A DNA stretch of 64,000 nucleotides from WLJO01 sp945889085 (GTDB taxonomy: Bacteria > Actinomycetota > Acidimicrobiia > Acidimicrobiales > Ilumatobacteraceae), in the NCBI GenBank assembly GCA_945889085.1, contig CAMDBM010000001.1, forward strand, positions 1 to 64,000, written 5' to 3'. Each line of letters opens with the position of its first letter. Position 1 is the stretch's first letter. A model generated the notes under the pieces. That model did not search any database, was not told the DNA's origin, and was given only the letters and a program-made list of their open reading frames with translations. Positions 51,188-59,319 of this stretch are shown here, one piece after another. Position numbers and translations under genes: made by a program.

Positions 51188-52417
51188 TCAGAGCGAGGCG
51201 AAAAGTGCCTCGTACCGCTCAGCAACTGCCGAGGGCGAGACGTGATGCTCCACCCAGGTTCGGCCCGATCGGCCGGCGCTGGTGAGGCCCTCGGGGTCGG
51301 CCAGCAGGTCCCGGAGCGCCGCAACGAACAGGTCTGCGCGGTCGGGCGCGACCGATCGGCCGGCACGACTCTGCTCGAGAATCCTCGGTACCTCGGTTCC
51401 GGGGTCGATCGCCGCAAGGATCGGGCGTCCGGCGGCAAGGATGGAGTAGGTCTTGCTCGGCACGCTCACCCTGCCCAGACCGGTCTTCAACGGCACGACA
51501 TGGACATCGCCGGTGGCGAGCACCTCGGACAGCCGTTCGACCGGCTGATAGGCGCCGAAGTGAACGTTGGGGAGGCCCGCCGCAAGCGCCTCGAGACCCT
51601 GGCGCCCGGACCCGTCGCCGTTGATCACGAAGGTCACGTTGGGGATCTGGCGAGCCGCCTCGACCAACAGGTTCAGCGACTGGGACATGCCGACATTGCC
51701 GGCATACATCACGACTGGCTCGTCACCGATTCCCAGTTCGGATCGGTAGGCCGTCATCCGGTCGAGCGGACGGATGGCCTCGGTGTCGACGAAGTTCGGG
51801 ATCATGCGAACGGCGGCCCGGCGCGACGGGCTCACCTTCGCCGCCACGTTCGCGGCAAGGTCGTCCGACAGCACCGTGATGGCGGCGGAGCGGCCGTAGG
51901 TAACCCGCTCGAGCCAGCGCGCAGCGGCAATGATCCGGGGATTGGTGATGGCGCCCGTCTCGACCGCCGCATCGGGGAACACGTCCTGCACGTTGAACAC
52001 GAGCGGGGCGCGACGCAGCAGCCCAACGGCCCACCCAACCAGACCGAGTGGTAGGGGCGGAGACATGACGAGCACGACATCCACCCGGCCGCGTCCGCCT
52101 TCACGGCCCACCGTGAGGGCTCCCCATCCCGCGAGCGCACAGAACCCACCGAAGCCCAGCGCTCGACGGGCGATATTGCTGCGGTCCTTCCCCGGGAACG
52201 GGTGCACGCGGGTAACCGAGCCGAACCACGTGGACGCCCGGCGGATACGGCTGCCCTCCCAGCCCTCCTCGATGCGGTGCTTGCGGTACCAGGGCAGAGC
52301 CGTCACCACGTGGAGTTGATGCCCGCGGCGGCCGAGTTCGTGAACGAGTCGGGTCATCACCGTCCCGGTGGGCGCGGTATCGGGCTCGAAATGCGGGCAG
52401 AGCACGACGATCTTCAC
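51188..52417 (-). CDS. Glycosyltransferase WbuB-like (family 4)
   Basis: A 409-residue GT-B transferase. It starts KIVVLCPHFEPDTAPTG and contains FNVQDVFPDAAVETGAI, the marker of WbuB/WcaI-type transferases that add fucose or N-acetyl-fucosamine-like sugars. The donor half has VMYAGNVGMSQSLNLLVEAA and VPSKTYSILAAGRPILA. The GTG at 52417 overlaps the upstream gene stop as GTGA. It and the next glycosyltransferase form an operon with plsY. Confidence 0.9.
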   Translation of the reverse strand: MKIVVLCPHFEPDTAPTGTVMTRLVHELGRRGHQLHVVTALPWYRKHRIEEGWEGSRIRRASTWFGSVTRVHPFPGKDRSNIARRALGFGGFCALAGWGALTVGREGGRGRVDVVLVMSPPLPLGLVGWAVGLLRRAPLVFNVQDVFPDAAVETGAITNPRIIAAARWLERVTYGRSAAITVLSDDLAANVAAKVSPSRRAAVRMIPNFVDTEAIRPLDRMTAYRSELGIGDEPVVMYAGNVGMSQSLNLLVEAARQIPNVTFVINGDGSGRQGLEALAAGLPNVHFGAYQPVERLSEVLATGDVHVVPLKTGLGRVSVPSKTYSILAAGRPILAAIDPGTEVPRILEQSRAGRSVAPDRADLFVAALRDLLADPEGLTSAGRSGRTWVEHHVSPSAVAERYEALFASL

Positions 52418-53517
52418 GACAGCGCCAATCGGTACGCGCCCAGCAGGTCCTCGGCGCTGCGGCGGGTGGAGTACTCGGCCACCCGCGCCCTGCCGGCAGC
52501 AACGAGTTCCGCTCTGCGCAGCCCGACCGTGTGCAGTGCCCCGGCCCACGCGTCGAGGTCGAGCGGCAGCACCAAACCAGCGCCGGCAACCACCTCGGGA
52601 AGGCTTCCGCGGTCGCTCGCGATCAGCGGCGTGCCGAGTGCCATCGCCTCGAGCGCGGGTGCGCCAAACCCTTCGTACTCGCTCGGGAACGCCACCGCCA
52701 TGGCCATCTTGATGAGGCCATCGCGGTCGGCCGCCGGCACGCGCCCCGTGCGGATGACGCGATGCCGAACGCCTCGGGCATCGATCCGTTTGCGGAGCGC
52801 GCCCTCAGCCGAGCCCTCTCCTCCGGTGAGCACCAGTGTGATGTCTGCCCACGGGCCGGCAACGAGGTCAACGAGGAAGTCCTGCCGCTTGTGCGGATGT
52901 GTCATTGCGGGGTAGACGACGATCGGACCACTGCCGAGTCCGTACCGTACGCGTAGTGTCACCTCGTCGGTTGCGCCCGCGCCGAGTTCCGGCTCCATCC
53001 CGTGACGGACGGGCACGATGCGCGCCGGATCCACGCCGTACGCATCGACCACCGTGCGCTTCACGAACTCGGTGGGTGTCGTGATCACACGGGCGCGCTG
53101 GATCGAACGGGGCGTGGACCATCGCAGATACCGCCGCTTGAGCGGCGCGACGTACTGCGGATACTCGTGCCACTGGAGGTCGTGAACCGTGAGGACTGCG
53201 GGCTGTACCCCGATTGCGGGCACTGAGCCTCCGCCGTGATGCACGAGCGACAGTCGCCGACGGCGCGCCTCACGCGCCAACCATGAGTGCTCCATCGCCA
53301 CTCGGACGGGACGCTGCTGGCCGGACAGCGGTGCGGTGACGAACCGACACCCGGCGAGTTCGGGGTGCGCGTCCTCGAAGCCGGGCAGCACGAACGCCGT
53401 CAGGTCAAACTCGCTGGAGACCTCCCTGAGCCCGAGCAGTTGACGGACGAAGTAGTCCTCGCTGCCGCCGACCCGCCCGGGTCGCGCCCACAGCAGGTTC
53501 ATGCCGACTGCGGTCAC
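52414..53517 (-). CDS. Glycosyltransferase family 4 protein
   Basis: A 367-residue GT-B transferase. GRVGGSEDYFVRQLL is the acceptor-domain loop, ITTPTEFVKRTVVDAYGVD the linker, and PSEYEGFGAPALEAMALGTPLI the donor loop with both Glu residues. The GTG at 53517 overlaps the plsY stop as GTGA, which fixes the start better than the internal ATG at 53502. The sugar is unknown. Confidence 0.9.
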   Translation of the reverse strand: MTAVGMNLLWARPGRVGGSEDYFVRQLLGLREVSSEFDLTAFVLPGFEDAHPELAGCRFVTAPLSGQQRPVRVAMEHSWLAREARRRRLSLVHHGGGSVPAIGVQPAVLTVHDLQWHEYPQYVAPLKRRYLRWSTPRSIQRARVITTPTEFVKRTVVDAYGVDPARIVPVRHGMEPELGAGATDEVTLRVRYGLGSGPIVVYPAMTHPHKRQDFLVDLVAGPWADITLVLTGGEGSAEGALRKRIDARGVRHRVIRTGRVPAADRDGLIKMAMAVAFPSEYEGFGAPALEAMALGTPLIASDRGSLPEVVAGAGLVLPLDLDAWAGALHTVGLRRAELVAAGRARVAEYSTRRSAEDLLGAYRLALS

Positions 53518-54116
53518 CGTGGGGCCCGACCGACGACCGCGGCCTCCCTGCCGGTGATGAGGCGCTTGATGTTCGACCAGTGACGAACGGCGCACAGCCC
53601 AAAGATGCCCGCTGCAACACCGACCTCCCAGCCCGGACGGCCGAACGCCGCCGCGAGAAGCGGAACCGCCGCACAGGCGGCGAGCGACCCGAGCGAGCCT
53701 CGCTTGGTGACCTTGACGGTGGCAGCGAACACGCTGATGCCGATGAGCGCGACATACCAGAACATCGGGATGACTCCGCCGCCCGCGGTAGCCATTCCCT
53801 TGCCGCCCCGGAACCCACGGAACACGGGGAAGATGTGGCCCACCACTGCAGCGGCCCAGCACGCCATGGCGAGCGGGCGTCCGTCAACCGCGAGCCCGAC
53901 GATCGGGATGATGAGGCCCTTGAGCATGTCGCCCACGAGCACGATCGCCCCCGCGGACTTTCCCGCGGTTCGGTACATGTTGGTGGCCCCGGGGTTTCCG
54001 CTGCCCTCCTTGGTCGGGTCAACACCCTTGCGTCGACCGACGACGATCGCTGTCGGGAACGTACCGAGCAGGTACGAACCGAGAATCAGGAGAACCCAGG
54101 CAACCGGCACGCCCAA
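53514..54116 (-). CDS. plsY: Glycerol-3-phosphate acyltransferase PlsY
   Basis: Transfers an acyl group from acyl-phosphate to glycerol-3-phosphate, the first step of phospholipid synthesis. It has 200 residues with five membrane segments. The three conserved loops are present: GSGNPGATNMYRTAGK, HIFPVFRGFRGGKGMATAGG, and the last HWSNIKRLITGRE. It overlaps the downstream glycosyltransferase by four bases, so lipid and glycan genes are co-transcribed. Confidence 0.93.
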   Translation of the reverse strand: MGVPVAWVLLILGSYLLGTFPTAIVVGRRKGVDPTKEGSGNPGATNMYRTAGKSAGAIVLVGDMLKGLIIPIVGLAVDGRPLAMACWAAAVVGHIFPVFRGFRGGKGMATAGGGVIPMFWYVALIGISVFAATVKVTKRGSLGSLAACAAVPLLAAAFGRPGWEVGVAAGIFGLCAVRHWSNIKRLITGREAAVVGRAPR

Positions 54117-54167
54117 ACACTACGACGCACGACGGCGTCCGCCCGGGCACTGTCGGGACCGACCGGC

Positions 54168-54881
54168 TCACGACGACGGACGGAGGTGCACCACGTCGCC
54201 GGTGTCGATGATGACCGTCGCGCGCTCGGCATCCGAATCGCCGTCCGGTCGGACCACGAGACGACCGTCGGCGAGGACATCCACCGCGGTCCCGATGATG
54301 TCGCGGGTCATCATCTCCACCCTCACGTGCTGACCGATCGTCACGAGTCGGCGCCGGTACTCGTCGTCGTGGTCGTCGCCCAGTTCCGCGAGCGCAGCGA
54401 GGAGGGCATCGAGCACGTCCGCAGGGTCCACATCCGGCCCGAGGCAGGCGGCTCCGGGAGGGGCCCACCGGACGTTCAGCCCGAGTCCGGGTACGACGTA
54501 GTCCACTCCACCGGCGTGGCCGCCCACCTGAGTGAGGATCCCGCCGAGCTTTTTTCCGTCCACCAGGAGGTCATTCGGCCACTTCAGGTCAACCCGGAGG
54601 CCGGTCAGCCGCTCAGCGGCAACCGCGGCAGCAACCGCAACCCGGTGGGTGAGACGATGGGGTTGGTCCAGACCACGGCGAAAAAGGAACGAGACCAGCA
54701 GGTTCGCCCCCGGAGGCGCCTCCCAGACCCGGTCCAGACGACCCCGGCCAGCGGTCTGGTGAACGGCCCGAAGCACCGTTCCGTCGGGCGCACCGCTGGC
54801 GGCAGCAGCCAGGAGATCGGCGTTCGTCGAGCCGGTTTCTTCGACAACTTCGACAATGAATCTTGGCTGATCGGTACTCAT
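54168..54881 (-). CDS. birA: Biotin-[acetyl-CoA carboxylase] ligase, no DNA-binding domain
   Basis: Attaches biotin to the carrier lysine of acyl-CoA carboxylases. It has 237 residues. The biotinyl-AMP loop GRGRLDRVWEAPPG is near 45-58, KWPNDLLVDGKKLGGIL near 100-116, and the C-terminal SH3-like cap follows. The N-terminal helix-turn-helix that lets E. coli BirA repress bio genes is absent. It is divergent from its likely substrate, the biotin carboxylase/BCCP gene, with only 18 bases between the starts. No ribosome site precedes the ATG at 54881. Confidence 0.95.
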   Translation of the reverse strand: MSTDQPRFIVEVVEETGSTNADLLAAAASGAPDGTVLRAVHQTAGRGRLDRVWEAPPGANLLVSFLFRRGLDQPHRLTHRVAVAAAVAAERLTGLRVDLKWPNDLLVDGKKLGGILTQVGGHAGGVDYVVPGLGLNVRWAPPGAACLGPDVDPADVLDALLAALAELGDDHDDEYRRRLVTIGQHVRVEMMTRDIIGTAVDVLADGRLVVRPDGDSDAERATVIIDTGDVVHLRPSS

Positions 54882-54899
54882 CGGCCAACATTGACACTT

Positions 54900-56675
54900 G
54901 TGCTCCAAAAGATCCTGATTGCCAACCGCGGCGAGATCGCCGTCCGAGTCATCCGCGCCGCCCGTGAACTCGGGATCAAGACCGTCGCGGTCTACTCCGA
55001 ACTCGACCGCAATGCGCTCCACGTCCGGCTTGCCGACGAGGCCTACGCGCTCGGCGGACAAACCGCGGCGGAGAGCTACCTGAACACCGAGGCGATCCTC
55101 GACGCCATCCGGCGCTCGGGCGCCGATGGCGTTCACCCCGGATACGGCTTCTTTTCCGAGAACGCCGATTTCTGCCGTGCCATCGAGGCAGAGGGTGTGG
55201 CATTCATCGGGCCGCCGCCCGAGGCAATCGAGGAGATGGGCGACAAGGTGTCGAGCCGCAGGGCCGCGCTGCGTGGCGGCGCTCCGATTGTCCCGGGCAC
55301 CACCGACTTCGTGACGACTGCCGAGGAGATCACCGCGTTCGGCAACGACTTCGGGTTCCCGATCGCGATCAAGGCAGCCTTCGGTGGCGGCGGGCGCGGC
55401 ATGAAGGTGGTCCGTAGTGCCGACGAGGTGCAGTCCGCCATGGAGTCCGCTCAGCGCGAGGCTCGCAACTTCTTTGGACGCGACGAGATCTACGTGGAGA
55501 AGTACCTCACGTGGCCGCGTCACGTTGAGGTGCAGCTGGTCGGCGACAAGCACGGCAACTGCGTGTGGGTGTCCACGCGTGACTGTTCGGCGCAGCGCCG
55601 TCACCAGAAGCTCATCGAAGAGGCGCCGGCGCCGGGTCTCCCCGACGGCATGGAAGAGGCAATGGGGCAGGCGGCGATCAAGGCGGCCAAGGCCGTGGGC
55701 TACTTCAACGCCGGCACAGTGGAATTCATCTACCAGAATGGCGAGTTCTTCTTCCTCGAGATGAACACCCGCCTCCAGGTGGAGCACCCCGTCACCGAGG
55801 TGATCACCGGCATCGATCTCGTTGAGTGGCAGATCCGTGTGGCCTCCGGCGAAAAGCTTCCGATGACGCAAGAGGAGGTTGCCGCACAGCGACGCGGTGC
55901 CGGCATCGAGGTGCGCATCAACGCCGAGAACCCCGCCGGCGGCAAGTTTCTCCCCTCCCCCGGCACGATTACGGCGCTGCGTGTGCCCGACGGCTTCGGC
56001 GTTCGCTTCGACGCCGGCTACGAGGCCGGGGACGAGGTCAGCCAGTACTACGACAACCTCATCGGCAAGCTGATCGTATGGGGCAAGGACCGCCCGACCG
56101 CCATAGCCCGCGCCGTACGCGCGCTCAAGGAACTCGTGGTCGAGGGCGTTGCAACGACGATCCCCGCCGACATCGCCATCCTCGAGCACCCGGACTTCGC
56201 TGCCGTTACGCACTCCACGAAGTGGGTCGAGGAGACCCTTGACCTTTCCGGCATCGGTGCACCAAAGAAGCCAGAGGCCGCCGGTGAGGATGCTGCAGCG
56301 CTTGTAGAGCGCCGCACCACCGTCGAGGTGAACGGCAAGCGCTTCGACGTGAAGATGTGGGTTCCCGACACGCCGATGATCGCCATCGCGGGCGGCGCAG
56401 GCGGCGGGGCCAAGAAGCCCGCACGCTCGGCGTCGGGCAGTGGTGTGGCCGGCGGCACCGGGGCGGGCGACGTGGCCGTGCCCATGCAGGGAACGATCGT
56501 CAAGATCCTGGTCGAGGTCGGCCAGGCCATCGAGGCAGGTCAGGCCGTCGTGGTTCTCGAAGCCATGAAGATGGAGAACCAGATCAATGCCGAAAAGACC
56601 GGCACGGTGAAAGAGATCAAGGTCGCGGTGGGTGCCAAGGTCGGCGCCGGCGACATCGTCGTCGTCATCGCCTAA
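54900..56675 (+). CDS. Acyl-CoA carboxylase biotin carboxylase/biotin carrier fusion (alpha subunit)
   Basis: A 591-residue subunit that carboxylates its own biotin with bicarbonate and ATP, serving acetyl- or propionyl-CoA carboxylase. The N-terminal carboxylase has ILIANRGEIAVRVIRAA, HPGYGFFSENADF, the glycine loop AAFGGGGRGMKVV and the catalytic EMNTRLQVEHPVTE. After a linker, the biotinyl domain carries EAMKMEN with the target Lys at about 557. The start is GTG at 54900 (in-frame TTG at 54891 is an alternative). It lies 18 bases from divergent birA; the methylmalonyl-CoA mutase further right supports propionyl-CoA use. Confidence 0.96.
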   Translation: MLQKILIANRGEIAVRVIRAARELGIKTVAVYSELDRNALHVRLADEAYALGGQTAAESYLNTEAILDAIRRSGADGVHPGYGFFSENADFCRAIEAEGVAFIGPPPEAIEEMGDKVSSRRAALRGGAPIVPGTTDFVTTAEEITAFGNDFGFPIAIKAAFGGGGRGMKVVRSADEVQSAMESAQREARNFFGRDEIYVEKYLTWPRHVEVQLVGDKHGNCVWVSTRDCSAQRRHQKLIEEAPAPGLPDGMEEAMGQAAIKAAKAVGYFNAGTVEFIYQNGEFFFLEMNTRLQVEHPVTEVITGIDLVEWQIRVASGEKLPMTQEEVAAQRRGAGIEVRINAENPAGGKFLPSPGTITALRVPDGFGVRFDAGYEAGDEVSQYYDNLIGKLIVWGKDRPTAIARAVRALKELVVEGVATTIPADIAILEHPDFAAVTHSTKWVEETLDLSGIGAPKKPEAAGEDAAALVERRTTVEVNGKRFDVKMWVPDTPMIAIAGGAGGGAKKPARSASGSGVAGGTGAGDVAVPMQGTIVKILVEVGQAIEAGQAVVVLEAMKMENQINAEKTGTVKEIKVAVGAKVGAGDIVVVIA

Positions 56676-56699
56676 ACGAACCCACCCAACGCACGAGAA

Positions 56700-58073
56700 C
56701 TACTCGGCAGCCTCGGCAAGGGCCTCGCTGAGTGCAGGGTGCACGAGCAGGCTCTCGACGATGTCGGACACCTTCAGGTTGGCCGTGACGGCCAGCGCTA
56801 TGACGCTGATGAGTTCTGCAGCGTTACCGCCGACGATCGACCCACCCAGCACCTCGCCCGTGGCAGGGTCGGAGATGATCTTCACGAAGCCACGGGAATC
56901 GTTGTTGATGAGCGCCTTCGCCGACGCGGAGAACGGCACCTTGGTAACCCGGATCTTGCGTCCGGCGGCGAACGCCTCGGCCTCAGCCAGACCCACATCG
57001 GCAATCTCGGGTTCGGTGAAGATCGCAGACGCTGCCTTGTCGTAGTCGAGGTGGCGGTGCTCCCTCGTGTGCAAACCCATCACGTGCTCGGCAACCTTGC
57101 GACCTTGCATCGAGGCCACGGACGACAGCGGAAGCTTCCCACTCACGTCGCCTGCCGCATAGATGTGCGGCTGATTGCTCTGGCAGTGCTGGTTGATCTC
57201 CACGTAGTCATTGCGATCCATCTCCACCCCGGCTGCTTCGAGGCCGAGACCGTCGGTATTCGGCACGGACCCGATCGCGAGCACGGCGTGGCTGGCCCGA
57301 ACCATGCGGCCGTCGTCGCAGCGCACAACGACCCCTGTCCCGTTCTCGTCATCGACGAGATCGATGCCCACAGCCCGCGCGCCCTTGAGCAGCGACACCC
57401 CGCGCTTGAGGAAGTCCACCTCAAGCACCGCGGCCACCTCAGGATCTTTGCTGGGCAGGACCTGCTGGCGGCTGACGACCAAGGTGACCTTGCAACCCAG
57501 TGATGCGAACATGTGGACGAACTCCACGCCCGTGACGCCGGACCCGATGACGGCGATATGTACCGGCATCACCTTGGGCGGGTAGCAGTCGCGCGTGGTG
57601 AGGATTCGATCACCATCGGGTTGACACCAGTCCGGGATCCGTGGACGCGAGCCGGTAGCAACCAGCACGGCGTCAGCGTGGAGCGTCTCGGTAACACCGT
57701 TGGACTCCACGAGGATCTCGTTCGCGTTCTTAAACGAGGCCGATCCGGCGATCATCCGGACCCCTTGGCTCGACAGGAGGCGCTCCACGGAGGTCTGGAT
57801 CCGGGTCTTGATGCTCTCAATGCGTTCTTCGAGCGCGGGGGTGTCGATCTCGGCTTCGTGCTGCTCGAGCCCCATGCCGCGCATGCGCCGACTCGCCGCC
57901 ATCGCGCCACCGGTGGCGATCATCGTCTTGGACGGGATGCAGTCCCAGAGGTGCGCGGCACCGCCGATGACCTCGCGCTCGACCACGGTGACCTCTGCCC
58001 CGAGCCGAGCGGCATAGGTGGCGGCGGTGTTGCCGGCGGGGCCCCCACCAATGATGACAAAGCGCACGGCCAC
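56700..58073 (-). CDS. LpdA-like flavoprotein disulfide reductase/quinone reductase
   Basis: A 457-residue FAD/NAD(P)H enzyme of the lipoamide dehydrogenase fold. FVIIGGGPAGNTAA binds FAD and HIAVIGSGVTGVEF binds NAD(P). The redox-active pair CxxxxC is broken: position 40 is Ala and only Cys45 remains (GGAAHLWDCIPSK). Mycobacterium tuberculosis LpdA (Rv3303c), a quinone reductase, has the same loss, so this is probably a NAD(P)H:quinone reductase and not a lipoamide dehydrogenase. The C-terminal HPALSE box is kept. The GTG at 58073 has a TAGCCT box 7 bases upstream. Confidence 0.93.
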   Translation of the reverse strand: MAVRFVIIGGGPAGNTAATYAARLGAEVTVVEREVIGGAAHLWDCIPSKTMIATGGAMAASRRMRGMGLEQHEAEIDTPALEERIESIKTRIQTSVERLLSSQGVRMIAGSASFKNANEILVESNGVTETLHADAVLVATGSRPRIPDWCQPDGDRILTTRDCYPPKVMPVHIAVIGSGVTGVEFVHMFASLGCKVTLVVSRQQVLPSKDPEVAAVLEVDFLKRGVSLLKGARAVGIDLVDDENGTGVVVRCDDGRMVRASHAVLAIGSVPNTDGLGLEAAGVEMDRNDYVEINQHCQSNQPHIYAAGDVSGKLPLSSVASMQGRKVAEHVMGLHTREHRHLDYDKAASAIFTEPEIADVGLAEAEAFAAGRKIRVTKVPFSASAKALINNDSRGFVKIISDPATGEVLGGSIVGGNAAELISVIALAVTANLKVSDIVESLLVHPALSEALAEAAE

Positions 58074-58080
58074 GGCGAAA

Positions 58081-58086
58081 AGGCTA
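58081..58086 (-). promoter_or_regulatory. Leaderless -10 box of the LpdA-like gene
   Basis: TAGCCT on the minus strand, 7 bases before the GTG at 58073. Confidence 0.5.
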
Positions 58087-58118
58087 GCGTTCGCACAATC
58101 GATCAGAGAGGTGGCCCG

Positions 58119-59252
58119 ATGAAGACCATGTTTCGCTCACGCCGAAACCCCCGTGGATTGGCGGCTCTGCTCGCAATGACACTCGGACTCGGCATCGTTC
58201 TCCAAGTTTCCGCCCCACCGTCGGGTGCCGGCTTCCTCGGACCCGGCCCCGGAGCCTTCGCAGTTACCTACGGCAGGACTGCGCCGACCGACGTGGAAGC
58301 TTCGTGGGCGAGCCGAGGCATCATCACCGTCACGCGCACATCGCGCGGGAACTACACGATCGTCGCGCCTGCAGTTACGGGGCAGGGAAACCCACAGTTG
58401 ACTGTCCTCGGACCCGGTGCTCCCCTGCCCCTCTGCTCGGTGGTCAGCACCTCGAATGCCAATCCCGGAACCAAGGTGAAGGTTCGCTGCTGGAGCGCGG
58501 CTACGGGCAAGACCCGCGATGCCGGGTTCACGTTGCTCTACACCTCGATACGGAACCCGCTGGCGGGAAATCATTACTCGGTGCTGACCACGAACAAGTC
58601 GAACCGCTCGCACACGCCGACCAACCAGTTCCGGGCCGAGCCGGGGGCTGCCCCGCTCAGGGTGACGAGGCTGGCCCGCGGGGCGTACACCGTGATAATC
58701 CCGGGCGAGAGCTTCCCCAACAAGGGAATCCTGTTCGTGTCTGCAACGGGGTCAAGCCAGCGCTATTGCAACCTTGCCGATTGGTTCCTCTCCGGCTCAG
58801 ACATCAACGCTCGGGTTGACTGCTACTCGCGAACCGGGGCTCGGGCAGATTCACGCTTCACGCTCACCGCAACGGTGGCAGACATCTTCGGGGACACCAG
58901 CCCGAACGCCCTGTCGCTCTTGCGGAACGCGGGGGCGTACTACGACAGCACGCTGACCGAAATCAGCGGGAACTACCACTGGAGCGGGGCCTCGGGCACC
59001 GACGCCACTCGCAACGAGTTTCAACCCGGAAGGTCCACCATCGTCGGCGACAATCTTTGGTCCGATCCCAGTCCCGCTGTGTTCACGATGGTGTCCGGCT
59101 TTGGCTCGAACTTCCGCTGCTCACCTGGGGTTACCCAGACCGACTCGGTCAGTAGTGACGCAACATTTGAAGTTCAGTGCTTCACCCCTGCGGGTTATCC
59201 GGTGAACGCCTCGTACACCCTTGGGGCTGTAGTCAAGTCGTTCGCGTTCTAG
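58119..59252 (+). CDS. Secreted protein built of three cysteine-paired repeats, function unknown
   Basis: A 377-residue protein with a signal peptide (about residues 1-37, cleavage near PSGAG). The mature part contains three blocks of about 75 residues sharing the order: RG-x-YT/I, a strand, Cys near the middle, Cys near VxCY/VRCW/VQCF, then G-x-x-x-D/N-x-x-FTL. Each block has its own pair of cysteines, probably a disulfide-closed beta domain. Cell-surface or adhesive roles are possible; I recognise no named family. The ATG at 58119 has AGAGGTGG upstream. A small hairpin lies after the gene. Confidence 0.8.
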   Translation: MKTMFRSRRNPRGLAALLAMTLGLGIVLQVSAPPSGAGFLGPGPGAFAVTYGRTAPTDVEASWASRGIITVTRTSRGNYTIVAPAVTGQGNPQLTVLGPGAPLPLCSVVSTSNANPGTKVKVRCWSAATGKTRDAGFTLLYTSIRNPLAGNHYSVLTTNKSNRSHTPTNQFRAEPGAAPLRVTRLARGAYTVIIPGESFPNKGILFVSATGSSQRYCNLADWFLSGSDINARVDCYSRTGARADSRFTLTATVADIFGDTSPNALSLLRNAGAYYDSTLTEISGNYHWSGASGTDATRNEFQPGRSTIVGDNLWSDPSPAVFTMVSGFGSNFRCSPGVTQTDSVSSDATFEVQCFTPAGYPVNASYTLGAVVKSFAF

Positions 59253-59284
59253 GCCAACCTGCGCCGGACTCCACAAAGTCCCCT

Positions 59285-59301
59285 GCCGAGGTCGCCTCGG
59301 C
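59285..59301 (+). terminator. Short hairpin between the secreted protein and lysS
   Basis: GCCGAGG (59285-59291) pairs with CCTCGGC (59295-59301) around a 3-base loop. A weak T-run follows. It may end the upstream transcript, and the lysS -10 box starts four bases later. Confidence 0.35.
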
Positions 59302-59304
59302 AAC

Positions 59305-59310
59305 TAGCCT
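59305..59310 (+). promoter_or_regulatory. Leaderless -10 box of lysS
   Basis: TAGCCT, 9 bases before the GTG at 59320, with no ribosome site. Confidence 0.45.
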
Positions 59311-59319
59311 CACCTTTCT

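Noticed and set aside
54891..54896. TTGACA as a -35 box near the carboxylase start
   Set aside because: No acceptable -10 box lies 16-18 bases downstream, and that region is inside the coding sequence.
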